Source: Algoriphagus sp. AGSA1 (GTDB taxonomy: Bacteria > Bacteroidota > Bacteroidia > Cytophagales > Cyclobacteriaceae). Taken from it: DNA of 64,000 nt. Shown here one piece after another: positions 26,088-35,173 of this stretch (its first letter is position 1; each line of letters opens with the position of its first letter). The notes below the pieces were generated by a model that was not told the DNA's origin, ran no database searches, and saw nothing but the letters and a program-made list of their open reading frames with translations. Both the position numbers and the translations under genes were made by a program. The stretch covers positions 30,376-94,375 of the forward strand of contig NZ_JAJUWR010000025.1 in NCBI RefSeq assembly GCF_021390545.1, given 5' to 3'.

Positions 26088-26294
26088 ATGCCGATAGCAT
26101 TGGATAACCTGAGAGTAGGGAGAAAGTATAAATTGGTCAACATGGGCGAGGTGAGACAAGTAGAAATTGTCGCCCGATTACGGGGAACCAATTTTAAAGT
26201 GAAAGACCTGAATACGCTAGAGTTCTATACTATAGAAGAACTACTTCAATGGGGAATAGGTAAAGACTATGACATTGATGAGATTTTTGAATAA
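26088..26294 (+). CDS. Conserved small hypothetical protein
   Basis: A 68-aa cytoplasmic protein, no signal or membrane segment. The sequence (MPIALDNLRVGRKYKLVNMG…VEIVARLRGTNFKVKDLNTLE) reads like a small SH3/KOW-type beta-barrel followed by the acidic end DYDIDEIFE. It starts one base after the DUF4920 stop, so it is coupled. No family name was recognised. It is supported as a real gene by its tight packing and normal codon use. Confidence 0.7.
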   Translation: MPIALDNLRVGRKYKLVNMGEVRQVEIVARLRGTNFKVKDLNTLEFYTIEELLQWGIGKDYDIDEIFE

Positions 26295-26345
26295 TCCATT
26301 CAGGTTCCCTTCACCGGACGGACTGTATTTTATATAGAGATTACT

Positions 26346-26720
26346 ATGAGTAAGAAAAGTGGGCTCCAAGCCGTCCTAGGTGCAAAATGCCCTCATTGTC
26401 GTGAAGGAAACCTGTTTCCTGTACCTGTTTATAGTTTCCGGAAACTAACAGATGTCAATAAATTATGCTCCGTATGCGGATCAAATTTTTATACGGAGCC
26501 TGACTTTTTCTATGGGGCAATGTATGTGAGTTATGCCTTTTCAGTTGCATTGGTGATTACCAGTATGGTTGCTTTGAATGTGCTGCTGGAAAAGCCAGCA
26601 TTGTGGATGTACCTTACTACAGTAGGTCTTGCCAATGTGATTTTGTTGCCCCTAATGCTTCGGTATTCCAAAGTCCTTTACCTGTATGTTTTAGGGAAAA
26701 TGAAATATCGGGGCTATTAA
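26346..26720 (+). CDS. DUF983 membrane protein
   Basis: A 124-aa protein with two CxxC pairs near the N-terminus (CPHCREG and CSVCGS), as in a zinc ribbon, then two or three membrane segments from about residue 56 (YVSYAFSVALVITSMVALNVLL and TVGLANVILLPLML). The pattern is that of DUF983, which is of unknown function. Its last four bases overlap the 3' end of the convergent BCCT gene. Probably in one operon with the two genes before it. Confidence 0.88.
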   Translation: MSKKSGLQAVLGAKCPHCREGNLFPVPVYSFRKLTDVNKLCSVCGSNFYTEPDFFYGAMYVSYAFSVALVITSMVALNVLLEKPALWMYLTTVGLANVILLPLMLRYSKVLYLYVLGKMKYRGY

Positions 26721-28252
26721 GCTTTTAAATATCTTTTTGGCGCTACAAAGATCATAACAAGGCTAATAGATACAAGAAGCAAGAAAAACAAGGCAGGAAG
26801 CCCGCCGATCACTGACAATATCCGTACCCCATCTACACCAGAATAGGTTATCATTATCCAGGACAAAAACCCAATAAGCACACCCCAGGTAACCTTGAGA
26901 TTATTGTCCGTATGAAAGGGATCAACATCCAGTTTCTTCATGCTGATACTTGCGAGGGCATCTGTACTCGAATCAGCCGCAGTCACATAAGAAACAAATA
27001 TTCCCAGAATATAAAACTGTCCAAACACCTTGAAATACCCCAAGTCTCCAAACACTTGATATATGATGGATTCTGGCCCTGAATTAAGAAATAGACCACT
27101 GTATTTTCCAGGATTGAGCATGGCCAAATCCAAAGTCGTTCCCCCAAAAATCCCCATCCACAAGAGACAAAACAGTGCGGGAAAAAACCAGTTTACGATC
27201 ATAAATTCCCTTACCGTCCTGCCCACTGCTATTTTCCCTAAGAATAAGGCATTCATAGGAGCCCAAGCCATCCACATGGCAAAATTGAAGGTGGACCAGT
27301 CATAGGTCCAGCTACTTCCTTCCCCAGTAAGTTGTAAACTCAAATCAGTAAAATTTGAAAAATACTGATCAAAACCAGTAAAAATCGAGTCCATTATTTT
27401 CATCTTTTCACCTAAGAATACAAAAAGAATAGCTACAAGAAGAAAGAATCCCAGATTGAAAAGAGAAAGGTTTTTGATTCCCTTTTCTATTCCGGTAGAG
27501 GATGATATGATAAAGGTGATCAGGATAACCAGCGTAGTCAATCCAGTCAGCAGGGTGGGGTTGGTCTCTGGGAAAAATGCCAGAAAACCACCTGATAGAC
27601 TTAAAATCCCGGCGCCTAAGGCGGCTGCCATCCCTGTGACCAGTGCGAAAAGACTGATCATGTCCAGGCCTGTCTCCCAAAAAGAATGGGGTGACCTCCC
27701 GATTATAGGACGGAGCATGATTCCAAGGCTCAATTGGTTCTGTCCCGAATAGTACATCAATGCGAATACCAAAGCCGGAACAGCGTAGATGGCATAAGGA
27801 GTAAATCCCCAATGAAAATACAAAGCTCCCAGAGCGAAGGATCTGGCGGCTTCAGATGTAGGTTCAAAATCCTTGAAATCCGGTGGAAAAAGAAAATGGG
27901 AGAGAGGTTCGGCACTGCCCCAAAACAGAATGCCCACTGCGATAGTTGTACAGAGCACTATAGCGAACCAGCTGATTCTTGATAACCTTGGGACTGCATT
28001 TCTTCCACCAATTTTATACTTTCCCAATGGAGAAAAAAGTACGGCTGTGGCAAGCACGGTCATGGCAAAAGATATCCAGCTAAAACCAAGGGAGAAATTC
28101 TTGAGCACACTTTGTTGTAGGCCCTTAATGGTATCGATAAACACGGAAGGAAAAAAAACACTGGAAAACACCGCAAGGATTAAAAGAATAAACGGAGGCC
28201 AAAATACCCAAGGCCGGATATTGAACTGAAAGAATGAAAGTTTATGAGCCAT
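26717..28252 (-). CDS. BCCT family transporter (betaine/choline/carnitine type)
   Basis: Sodium- or proton-coupled symporter for quaternary amines such as glycine betaine, 511 aa with 12 predicted membrane segments. The family signature around TM8 is clear: DWSTFNFAMWMAWAPMNALFLGKIAVGRTVREF, with the tryptophans of the substrate box. TM3 has VTGMAAALGAGILSLSGG, the glycine stretch of the family. Long C-terminal osmosensing tails of BetP are absent, so it is perhaps not osmotically gated. It is a single gene. Exact substrate is not readable. Confidence 0.92.
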   Translation of the reverse strand: MAHKLSFFQFNIRPWVFWPPFILLILAVFSSVFFPSVFIDTIKGLQQSVLKNFSLGFSWISFAMTVLATAVLFSPLGKYKIGGRNAVPRLSRISWFAIVLCTTIAVGILFWGSAEPLSHFLFPPDFKDFEPTSEAARSFALGALYFHWGFTPYAIYAVPALVFALMYYSGQNQLSLGIMLRPIIGRSPHSFWETGLDMISLFALVTGMAAALGAGILSLSGGFLAFFPETNPTLLTGLTTLVILITFIISSSTGIEKGIKNLSLFNLGFFLLVAILFVFLGEKMKIMDSIFTGFDQYFSNFTDLSLQLTGEGSSWTYDWSTFNFAMWMAWAPMNALFLGKIAVGRTVREFMIVNWFFPALFCLLWMGIFGGTTLDLAMLNPGKYSGLFLNSGPESIIYQVFGDLGYFKVFGQFYILGIFVSYVTAADSSTDALASISMKKLDVDPFHTDNNLKVTWGVLIGFLSWIMITYSGVDGVRILSVIGGLPALFFLLLVSISLVMIFVAPKRYLKA

Positions 28253-28413
28253 GAGAAATTAAGATAAATGATTTTTGGGAGGACTGGAAATCTACCTTTT
28301 ACGTCCGAAATTCTGTTTCGCTTTCAGGGGGCTATCGGGGAGTCACGTAGATTTATTGTCAAAACACCTTGCATACTTCAGTAAAAGCCCGGTAATCTAG
28401 GCACAAACCGCCT

Positions 28414-28428
28414 GTTAGTGTTACTAAC
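28414..28428. promoter_or_regulatory. Candidate operator upstream of the TetR gene
   Basis: GTTAGT-GTT-ACTAAC, a perfect inverted repeat 66 bp before the TetR start codon. Size and place suit an autoregulatory TetR operator. Binding is inferred. Confidence 0.35.
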
Positions 28429-28493
28429 TTTTTGAAAGATTTGTTAACTTTTTTCCAATTTATACGTTCCTTTTCTAGTTTTATGTCAATTAC

Positions 28494-29174
28494 ATGGAGA
28501 ATCTTTTAACAAATTTGAAGATGGAGGTACACGATAAGCTCTATCTTAAAGAACCTTTTAGCTCAGAACTTGGAAGTTCTATTGTCCAAGAGGGAGCTGC
28601 TTTGGTGCGGGATCTGGGAATGGAACATTTTACCTTTAAAAAACTTGCCATGCATATTGGTGTGACAGAAGCCGCCGTTTATAGGTATTTTGAAAATAAA
28701 CACATGTTATTACTCTATCTTACCGCATGGTATTGGGCATGGATGGAAGTCAACTTTGTTTATTCCACTGCTAATCTGACAGATAAGAGATCCCGCCTGT
28801 CCATTGCTTTGAAGTTGATGGTGAATGGTCCTCTCTTTACCAAGAACATTCATTTGAACCCTGGGGATTTACGAAGTATTGTAATAAATGAATCATTGAA
28901 AGGTTATTTGACCAAAACCGTTGACACTGAGCATGAAAATGGTGTTTTTGCTCAGGTTTATAGTTTCGGGGAGAGAGTCTCCGAGTTGATTTTTGAAATA
29001 AACCCAACATACCCTTATCCGAAAACCCTGGCTTACACGGTGATGGAATCTAGTTTACTTCATGCTTTCAATGCGAAGCATTTACCTGGCATGACAGAAC
29101 AATCTCTGGATTCAGAGAACTGTTTGGTCTTTTTTGAAGAATTAATCCTAAAGGCAATTTCAAATGAAAAATAA
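28494..29174 (+). CDS. TetR/AcrR family transcriptional regulator
   Basis: A 226-aa repressor-type protein. The N-terminal helix-turn-helix reads FTFKKLAMHIGVTEAAVYRYFENKHMLLLYL (about residues 44-74), the hallmark of TetR proteins. The C-terminal ligand-binding half is helical and unspecific. It is the first gene of an operon encoding an ABC exporter, an HlyD adaptor and a TolC-type channel, and overlaps the ABC gene by 11 nt, so it likely controls this operon. A palindrome upstream could be its operator. Confidence 0.9.
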   Translation: MENLLTNLKMEVHDKLYLKEPFSSELGSSIVQEGAALVRDLGMEHFTFKKLAMHIGVTEAAVYRYFENKHMLLLYLTAWYWAWMEVNFVYSTANLTDKRSRLSIALKLMVNGPLFTKNIHLNPGDLRSIVINESLKGYLTKTVDTEHENGVFAQVYSFGERVSELIFEINPTYPYPKTLAYTVMESSLLHAFNAKHLPGMTEQSLDSENCLVFFEELILKAISNEK

Positions 29175-30873
29175 AGAAAACATCACCCCGCTAAACAGGT
29201 TTTTTAATTTGCTGAAAGAAGAGAAGGATGAGGTGTATTCCATATACTTTTATGCCATTTTAAATGGTTTGGTTGCCCTATCTCTTCCCTTGGGGATCCA
29301 GGCTATATTGAATTATGTACTGGGTGGGAGGATCACCACATCTTGGCTGGTTTTGGTGTTGGTAGTCGCTGCCGGGATTGCTTTTGGCGGTTTTCTTCAG
29401 ATATCACAGTTACAGATAACTGAGAAAATACAGCAGAGGATCTTTGCCAAATCCGGTCTTTCTCTGGCCTATAGGATACCCAAAATGAAATCAGAACTCC
29501 TTCATGGATCTTATGCCCCGGAAATTGTCAATAGATTTTTTGATACGGTTAATTTACAAAAAGGACTCTCAAAGATTTTGGTTGAATATACCACTGCTAT
29601 AATTTTAGTGATCTTTGGATTGATCTTGCTTTCTTTTTATCATGCCACATTTATACTCTTTGGAATAGTGTTGGTGGTTATTCTATTGGCGATTTTTTAT
29701 TTCACAAGCCCGAAAGGAATGTCCACGGCCCTCAAAGAGTCCACCTATAAATACGAGACTGCATATTGGCTTGAGGAAATAGGCAGAACCCTGAACACCT
29801 TCAAGCTTGCCGGAGGGAACTCCAGATTGCCGATTCTCCGGGCAGACAAACTTCTTACTCGGTATGTGGAATTCAGAGAACGGCACTTTGCCGTTTTGAT
29901 TTTACAGTATAAGGTGCTGATAGGATTTAAGGTACTTATAGTATCCAGCCTTCTGATCGCTGGCAGTTTGTTGTTGATCAATGAACAGATAAGCATAGGG
30001 CAATTTGTGGCTGCCGAGGTGGTTATTTTGATGGTGGTGAACGCTGTGGAGAAATTGATTTTGTCCCTGGAAACTGTATATGATACACTGGTAGCGGTAG
30101 AAAAGCTGGGACAGGTGATGGACTTGGAATTGGAAGACCACGATAATCACGGCAAAGACGTCCTCGCTGAATCTTCAGGAATCAAACTAGCAATGGAGGA
30201 GGTGGTTTTCCAGCCCAGAGATGTCACCAAACCTCTTGTGAACGGTGTTTCCATTAATATCCCCGCAGGTTCTAAAACAGTGATCACAGGAAGAAGCGGA
30301 AGTGGCAAAAGCGCAGTACTAGCCCTTCTTTCTGGAATATATGAAACTTATCTGGGCAAAATCAAAATCAACGACCTCTCCCTGGAAATGATACATCTGG
30401 ACAAATACAGAAGCGTGGTAGGGGACTGCATGGAGGTACAGCAAATCTTTCACGGAAGCATTTCAGAAAATATCTTGGTTGGACGCAAAATTGACCCCAG
30501 CCAGTTGGACTTCCTCATTGAGCTGGTAGGTCTAAAGGATTTTATCTATCAGCTGCCGGACGACAAGGAAACCATTCTGTTACCTGAGGGGAGAGGTTTG
30601 CCAAGAAAGAAGGCCCAGGCAATAATCCTGGCAAGGTCACTGGTGGGCCATCCAAAAGCGCTCATCCTGGAAAATGCCCTTCAGCACCTAGATCCAAATA
30701 TCAAAGCCAGGGTGATGAAGTATCTGTTTGAAGGCAACTGGACTTTGGTCATGGTCACCCAAGATGAAGAGGTGATCAGTAACGCAAATCAAGTGGTGGT
30801 AATGGACAAAGGCCAAGTGATCTTTGACGGAGACTACCCAGACTATCAGAATTTTATTAAATCCAATATGTAA
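29164..30873 (+). CDS. ABC exporter (membrane + ATP-binding domain) with degenerate ATPase site
   Basis: A 569-aa half-exporter: six membrane segments (about residues 20-300) then one nucleotide-binding domain. Walker A is intact (GRSGSGKS, residues 376-383). The other motifs are not: the LSGGQ signature reads LPRKK (479-483), Walker B ends in LILEN so the catalytic Glu is Asn504, and the switch histidine is Gln533. ATP may bind but hydrolysis should be poor. Genes for HlyD and TolC proteins follow, so it is a type I-like export or efflux system. The substrate is unknown; no C39 peptidase domain is present. Confidence 0.88.
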   Translation: MKNKENITPLNRFFNLLKEEKDEVYSIYFYAILNGLVALSLPLGIQAILNYVLGGRITTSWLVLVLVVAAGIAFGGFLQISQLQITEKIQQRIFAKSGLSLAYRIPKMKSELLHGSYAPEIVNRFFDTVNLQKGLSKILVEYTTAIILVIFGLILLSFYHATFILFGIVLVVILLAIFYFTSPKGMSTALKESTYKYETAYWLEEIGRTLNTFKLAGGNSRLPILRADKLLTRYVEFRERHFAVLILQYKVLIGFKVLIVSSLLIAGSLLLINEQISIGQFVAAEVVILMVVNAVEKLILSLETVYDTLVAVEKLGQVMDLELEDHDNHGKDVLAESSGIKLAMEEVVFQPRDVTKPLVNGVSINIPAGSKTVITGRSGSGKSAVLALLSGIYETYLGKIKINDLSLEMIHLDKYRSVVGDCMEVQQIFHGSISENILVGRKIDPSQLDFLIELVGLKDFIYQLPDDKETILLPEGRGLPRKKAQAIILARSLVGHPKALILENALQHLDPNIKARVMKYLFEGNWTLVMVTQDEEVISNANQVVVMDKGQVIFDGDYPDYQNFIKSNM

Positions 30874-30877
30874 GGTT

Positions 30878-32233
30878 ATGCTGAACATCTCTAAAAACAA
30901 AATCTATGACAGAAGTCATTTTGATAATGCGGAGAGCCTTAAGATGACTGTGGCAAGTGAGCAAAAGAAAAAGAGGGTCAGAATTCTTTTCGTGTCTTGC
31001 TGTGTCGTATTCCTTTTTCTCTTTGTACCCTGGACCCAATATATTAGAGCAAAGGGATACGTGACAATGCTTCAGCCGCAGCACAGGGCACAGACCATCC
31101 ATTCGGTGATCGCCGGCAGGATAGAGAAGTGGTATGTGGACGAAGGGGCATACGTAAGCAAAGGAGATACTATTCTGAGTATATCCGAGGTAAAAGATGA
31201 GTATTTTGATTCTTTGCTGTTGCCTCGGACTCAACGCCAAGTAGAGGCTAAAACCCTTTCCGCATTATCTTATAAAGAAAAAGTAAAGGCTCTTGAAAGC
31301 CAGATTGAAGCATTAAAACGTAACAATGTTCTTCGCAAGGAACAAGGCAGAAATAAGCTTCAGATGGCCGAACTCCAGGTAGAATCCGATAGTATCCGGT
31401 TTGAACAAGCCAAAGTAAATTATGAAATAGGGGTAAAGCAGTTGGGAAGAGCAGAAAAATTATATGAAGAAGGTTTACGCTCATTGACAGACTTGGAAAC
31501 AAGAAGGTTAAAATTCCAAGAGGTTCAAGCAAGCGTTATAAGTGCTGAGAATAGTTTGCTAAGCAGCAGAAACTCCCTAATATCAGCACGGTTGGAATTA
31601 GATGCCATTGACAACGACTTCAGGGATAAATTGGCAAAAGCGGAGTCTGACATGTACACAGCTCAATCCAGCCAGTTTGATGCTGAAGGATCAGCCTCCA
31701 AACTGGAAAACCAATACTCTAATTATGAAGCACGGACTGGATTCAGGCATGTGTTGGCACCTCAAAATGGTTTTATAGCAGAGGCAATTCAGGTAGGGCT
31801 GGGTGAGACCATAAAAGAAGGAGATCCAATTGTGAATATTGTCCCTTCCAGTGGGCAGCTGGCAGTAGAAATGTATATTTCACCGGTAGATTTACCCTTG
31901 ATGGTTGAAGGCAAAAAAGTACGGTTCATCTTTGACGGTTGGCCCGCGATAGTTTTTTCTGGATGGCCCCGTCTCACCAACGGAACATTTGGTGGGGTAA
32001 TAGTAGCCATTGACAAGTTTGCGGGTAGATCAAACCAATATCGAGTGTTGGTAGCACAGGATCCTGAGGAATTGCCTTGGCCTGAAGCTTTGCGGGTAGG
32101 CTCCGGTGCTGATGGAATAGCATTGCTCAACGACGTGCCGGTTTGGTATGAAATCTGGCGGCAACTAAACGGCTTTCCGGCTGATTACTACACAAGACTC
32201 CAAAAGGAGGAAATAGCCAAAGGAAAGAAATGA
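30878..32233 (+). CDS. HlyD-family periplasmic adaptor
   Basis: About 451 aa. The start at 30878 (MLNISKNKIYDR), five bases after the ABC stop, is chosen over an in-frame ATG at 30824 inside the ABC gene. One membrane segment (VLFVSCC…FVPWTQYI, near residue 45) is followed by the lipoyl half (GRIEKWYVDEGAYVSKGDTI), a long coiled coil of about 150 residues, the second lipoyl half (VLAPQNGFIAEAI) and a beta-barrel (VEMYISPVDLPLM). It links the ABC protein to the TolC-type channel. The 3' end overlaps the next gene by 4 nt. Confidence 0.9.
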   Translation: MLNISKNKIYDRSHFDNAESLKMTVASEQKKKRVRILFVSCCVVFLFLFVPWTQYIRAKGYVTMLQPQHRAQTIHSVIAGRIEKWYVDEGAYVSKGDTILSISEVKDEYFDSLLLPRTQRQVEAKTLSALSYKEKVKALESQIEALKRNNVLRKEQGRNKLQMAELQVESDSIRFEQAKVNYEIGVKQLGRAEKLYEEGLRSLTDLETRRLKFQEVQASVISAENSLLSSRNSLISARLELDAIDNDFRDKLAKAESDMYTAQSSQFDAEGSASKLENQYSNYEARTGFRHVLAPQNGFIAEAIQVGLGETIKEGDPIVNIVPSSGQLAVEMYISPVDLPLMVEGKKVRFIFDGWPAIVFSGWPRLTNGTFGGVIVAIDKFAGRSNQYRVLVAQDPEELPWPEALRVGSGADGIALLNDVPVWYEIWRQLNGFPADYYTRLQKEEIAKGKK

Positions 32234-33618
32234 AAAAAACACTTCTTGCTTTCTTGATTACAACCATTAGTATGAGTCTCCAGGCGCAGGTAGCTGACAC
32301 CTTGACCTACGAGACCTATATGGAATGGGTGCAGGCTTATCATCCACTTGCTGCTCAAGCTAATATCATGCTCACCATGGGGGATATGGAAGTCCGTGCG
32401 GCAAGGGGGAATTTTGACCCCTTGCTCTATGGCAACCTTGATAAGAAAAGCTACGATGAAAAGATTTACTATGACAAACGCGAAGCGGGAATATCCATAC
32501 CTACCTGGGCCGGAATAGAGCTAAATGGCACTTTTGAACAGAATTCAGGACAATATCTTAATCCTGAAAGATCTGTGCCCACCGGAGGATTGTTGTCGGC
32601 TGGTGCCTCTGTCAATCTAGGACAAGGCTTGATACTTGATGATAGAAGGGCCGGTCTGAGAAAAGCGCAGATATATCAGCAATCTACCGAAACTGACCGA
32701 ATTCGGATGCTAAATGAACTGTACCTTCAAGCAACAGGTGCATATTGGAATTGGGCATTGGCTTTTGAAAACAGAACTTTGTTGGAAGAAGGTGTCGAAC
32801 TCGCTGAGACCAGGTTCAGAGCAGTTAAATCAAGCTATGAGCAAGGCGATTTTCCTGCGATAGATACGGTGGAAGCAGCAACTATCCTTTTGAACAGGGA
32901 ATACAGTTTACAAAACGCCGAAAACGAACTGTTCATCCGGACACAAGAACTCAATAATTTTCTTTGGGATGAGGAAGGCTACCCAATTGTTCTTGATTTA
33001 CAGATCGTTCCCGAAGACCTGTTTTCTTCTGAAACCTTCATCTTAAACGAGGAGGAGCTTCGGACATTGGTCGGCGATCATCCTGAACTGAGGTTGGTTG
33101 ATTTTGAACTGGCGAGCTTGGAAGTGGAGAGGAGACTCAAGGCACAGCAGATTATACCTGTTGTAAAATTAAAATACAATTTTCTTTCGGAAGAATTCAG
33201 CCAGTTTGACCAAGCTGGATTTTACGAAAACAATTACAAATGGGGGCTGTCCGTATATACGCCCTTAATGTGGCGAAAAGCTAGGGGAGAAACCAGGCTG
33301 GCGGAAGCAAAAATCAATTTCAAAGAAAATAGCAGAGATCTAAAAGGGCTTGAACTTCGTACTAAACTAGAAAATGAACTTAATAGCTGGAATACTCTTA
33401 ATGCCCAAATTGTCACCTACACCAGGAATGTTGCAGCCCTTGAAATGCTGCTACAAGGTGAATTAAGACGATTCGAGATTGGAGAAAGCAGCTTGTTTCT
33501 TGTTAATAGCCGGGAAGTTTCGGTTTTTAGCTCAAGGCTTACTTTGAATGAATTACTTTCAAAGCGGAAAATAGCCTTTGCTAAATCAAGGTATGCAGCA
33601 GGGCTAGGATTTGAATAA
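32230..33618 (+). CDS. TolC-family outer-membrane channel
   Basis: A 462-aa outer-membrane efflux protein. The signal peptide (MKKTLLAFLITTISMSLQAQ) is cleaved near residue 20. The rest has two long helical repeats with typical features (RAARGNFDPLL, ALAFENRTLLEEGVELAETRFRAVKSSYEQGDF, EGELRRFEIGESSLFLVN-like end), matching the OEP family. It completes the ABC-HlyD-TolC export system, sharing the ATGA overlap with the adaptor gene. Confidence 0.9.
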   Translation: MKKTLLAFLITTISMSLQAQVADTLTYETYMEWVQAYHPLAAQANIMLTMGDMEVRAARGNFDPLLYGNLDKKSYDEKIYYDKREAGISIPTWAGIELNGTFEQNSGQYLNPERSVPTGGLLSAGASVNLGQGLILDDRRAGLRKAQIYQQSTETDRIRMLNELYLQATGAYWNWALAFENRTLLEEGVELAETRFRAVKSSYEQGDFPAIDTVEAATILLNREYSLQNAENELFIRTQELNNFLWDEEGYPIVLDLQIVPEDLFSSETFILNEEELRTLVGDHPELRLVDFELASLEVERRLKAQQIIPVVKLKYNFLSEEFSQFDQAGFYENNYKWGLSVYTPLMWRKARGETRLAEAKINFKENSRDLKGLELRTKLENELNSWNTLNAQIVTYTRNVAALEMLLQGELRRFEIGESSLFLVNSREVSVFSSRLTLNELLSKRKIAFAKSRYAAGLGFE

Positions 33619-33660
33619 GATCAAAAATACAGCAAAGTTTAACCCTAAATATAGATTAAA

Positions 33661-33945
33661 ATGGCAGCGTATGTAATAGTAGAGGTAGATATTTCGGACC
33701 CAGAAAAATATAACGCCTACAAAGAATTGACCCCAGCTACTGTTTTGGCCTTCGGCGGCAGATTTGTGCTCCGTGGGCAGCCAGTCACTGTATTGGAGGG
33801 TGAGTGGAATCATGAACGATTGGTCATGCTAAAATTCCCTACTAAAGAAAAAGCAGAAGCATGGTTTAATTCTGAGGGATATCAGCACGCCAAATCAGTG
33901 CGGGAAGGAGCCGCTAAGGCTAATTTTCTATTGATTGAATCATAA
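33661..33945 (+). CDS. DUF1330 protein
   Basis: A 94-aa cytoplasmic protein of the DUF1330 (dimeric alpha-beta barrel) family: AYVIVEVDISDPEKYNAYKELTPATVLAFGGRFVLRG and WNHERLVMLKFPTKEKAEAWFNS are the conserved parts. Function of the family is unknown; the fold suggests a small oxidative or binding enzyme. It is followed by a bidirectional terminator shared with the peroxiredoxin gene. Confidence 0.9.
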   Translation: MAAYVIVEVDISDPEKYNAYKELTPATVLAFGGRFVLRGQPVTVLEGEWNHERLVMLKFPTKEKAEAWFNSEGYQHAKSVREGAAKANFLLIES

Positions 33946-33967
33946 TCAAGTAAAGAAATCAGAGATA

Positions 33968-33997
33968 AAAAAAGGCTACCTATCGGAAGCCTTTTTT
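33968..33997. terminator. Bidirectional terminator between DUF1330 and peroxiredoxin genes
   Basis: AAAAAAGGCT / AGCCTTTTTT around a 10-nt loop, between two convergent genes. Confidence 0.85.
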
Positions 33998-34014
33998 AAT
34001 TGGTTCAAAGTCTA

Positions 34015-34650
34015 TTATAAGTCAGGTTGTGGTGTAGTTCTTAGATATGGTTTCACCACCTTGTGACCTTTAGGGAATTTTGAAGGAATATCCTCGTCCT
34101 TAATCGCCGGTGCGATTACTACGTCTTCGCCATGTTTCCAGTTAGCCGGGGTAGCTACAGAATAATTAGCGGTGAGCTGCAACGAATCAATCACCCTGAG
34201 TAGTTCTTCGAAATTTCTACCGGTACTTGCAGGATAGGTAATAATCAGCTTGATTTTCTTGTCATTCCCAATTACAAATACTGATCGCACAGTAAAGTTC
34301 TCATTCGAATTGGGATGGATCATATCGTAAAGATCTGCGATTTTTCTATCCTCATCTGCTATAATCGGAAAGTTCACTTCGCAGCTTTGGGTCTCGTTGA
34401 TATCCGAAATCCAACCTTTGTGACTTTCCAGTCCATCCACACTGAGTGCAACCACTTTTGTGTTTCGCCTTGCAAATTCATCCCGCAGTTTGGCTACAGT
34501 ACCAAGTTCTGTGGTACAAACAGGAGTATAATCCGCAGGATGGGAAAATAAAATCCCCCAGCCATCTCCTAAATACTCATGAAAGTCAATTGTTCCTTCT
34601 GTAGTTTCGGCCGTAAAATTTGGGGCCATATCACCTAGTCGTAATGCCAT
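34015..34650 (-). CDS. 1-Cys peroxiredoxin (Prx6 type)
   Basis: Cytoplasmic thiol peroxidase, 211 aa, reducing hydrogen peroxide and organic peroxides. The peroxidatic cysteine is Cys45 in SHPADYTPVCTTELG; the second cysteine in DINETQSCEVNFP is not placed as in 2-Cys enzymes. The long C-terminal arm (VVKPYLRTTPQPDL) and the RSVFVIGNDKKIKLIITYPASTGRN segment are typical for the Prx6 class. It is divergent from the arsenosugar-type cluster and not part of it. Confidence 0.92.
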   Translation of the reverse strand: MALRLGDMAPNFTAETTEGTIDFHEYLGDGWGILFSHPADYTPVCTTELGTVAKLRDEFARRNTKVVALSVDGLESHKGWISDINETQSCEVNFPIIADEDRKIADLYDMIHPNSNENFTVRSVFVIGNDKKIKLIITYPASTGRNFEELLRVIDSLQLTANYSVATPANWKHGEDVVIAPAIKDEDIPSKFPKGHKVVKPYLRTTPQPDL

Positions 34651-34780
34651 GTTGTTTTGTGTTTAAAACTTCTGTCCTCTATACGTCCAATATAACATCC
34701 GAGATGCTTTTCAGTTCCTGATTTTTTCTAAATCTTTCTGAAAATCCACACTAACCTAAACCCATTCATGAAATTCTCAG

Positions 34781-34809
34781 TTGTAAGTCCAATCAATCCT
34801 TTTACTTCG
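34781..34809 (+). promoter_or_regulatory. Candidate promoter for the arsenosugar-type cluster
   Basis: TTG at 34781, 19 bp, then TACTTCG at 34803, close to the Bacteroidota consensus TTG-N19-21-TAnnTTTG; 22 bp before the first ATG. Confidence 0.4.
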
Positions 34810-34831
34810 TACTTATAACCAAAACCACTTA

Positions 34832-35170
34832 ATGGATATGAAAACATATTATAATCCCGAAGACCTTAAGAACTTCAGTAAAATAAGTGAGTTCCAAAAG
34901 CCTCTGGCGGACAAGTTTTTCGAATATTATGGCGAAGTTTTTGCCGAAGGAGCTCTTACTGCTCGTGAAAAATCACTGATCGCCCTTGCTGTGGCCCATA
35001 CCATACAATGTCCGTATTGCATAGATGCATATACCACGGACACCATGGAAAAAGGATGTGACGAAGAGCAGATGATGGAAGCTGTACACGTGGCTGCTGC
35101 TATCAGAGGGGGAGCCTCACTAGTACATGCCACCCAGATGATGAATAAGGCCAAGGAAATATCCATGTAA
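34832..35170 (+). CDS. Arsenosugar-biosynthesis-associated AhpD-like protein
   Basis: A 112-aa carboxymuconolactone-decarboxylase/AhpD-fold protein of the type encoded next to arsS. The redox pair is Cys60-Pro-Tyr-Cys63 (TIQCPYCIDAY) with upstream glutamate in LTAREKSLIALA. The histidine that follows CxxC in AhpD is Tyr here. The start could also be the Met at residue 3. It lies 3 bp before the radical SAM gene. Peroxidase activity is suggested by the family name only. Confidence 0.88.
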   Translation: MDMKTYYNPEDLKNFSKISEFQKPLADKFFEYYGEVFAEGALTAREKSLIALAVAHTIQCPYCIDAYTTDTMEKGCDEEQMMEAVHVAAAIRGGASLVHATQMMNKAKEISM

Positions 35171-35173
35171 TAA

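Noticed and set aside
30824..30877. Earlier start for the HlyD gene within the ABC gene
   Set aside because: The residues gained do not match the family and the ATG at 30878 directly follows the ABC stop.
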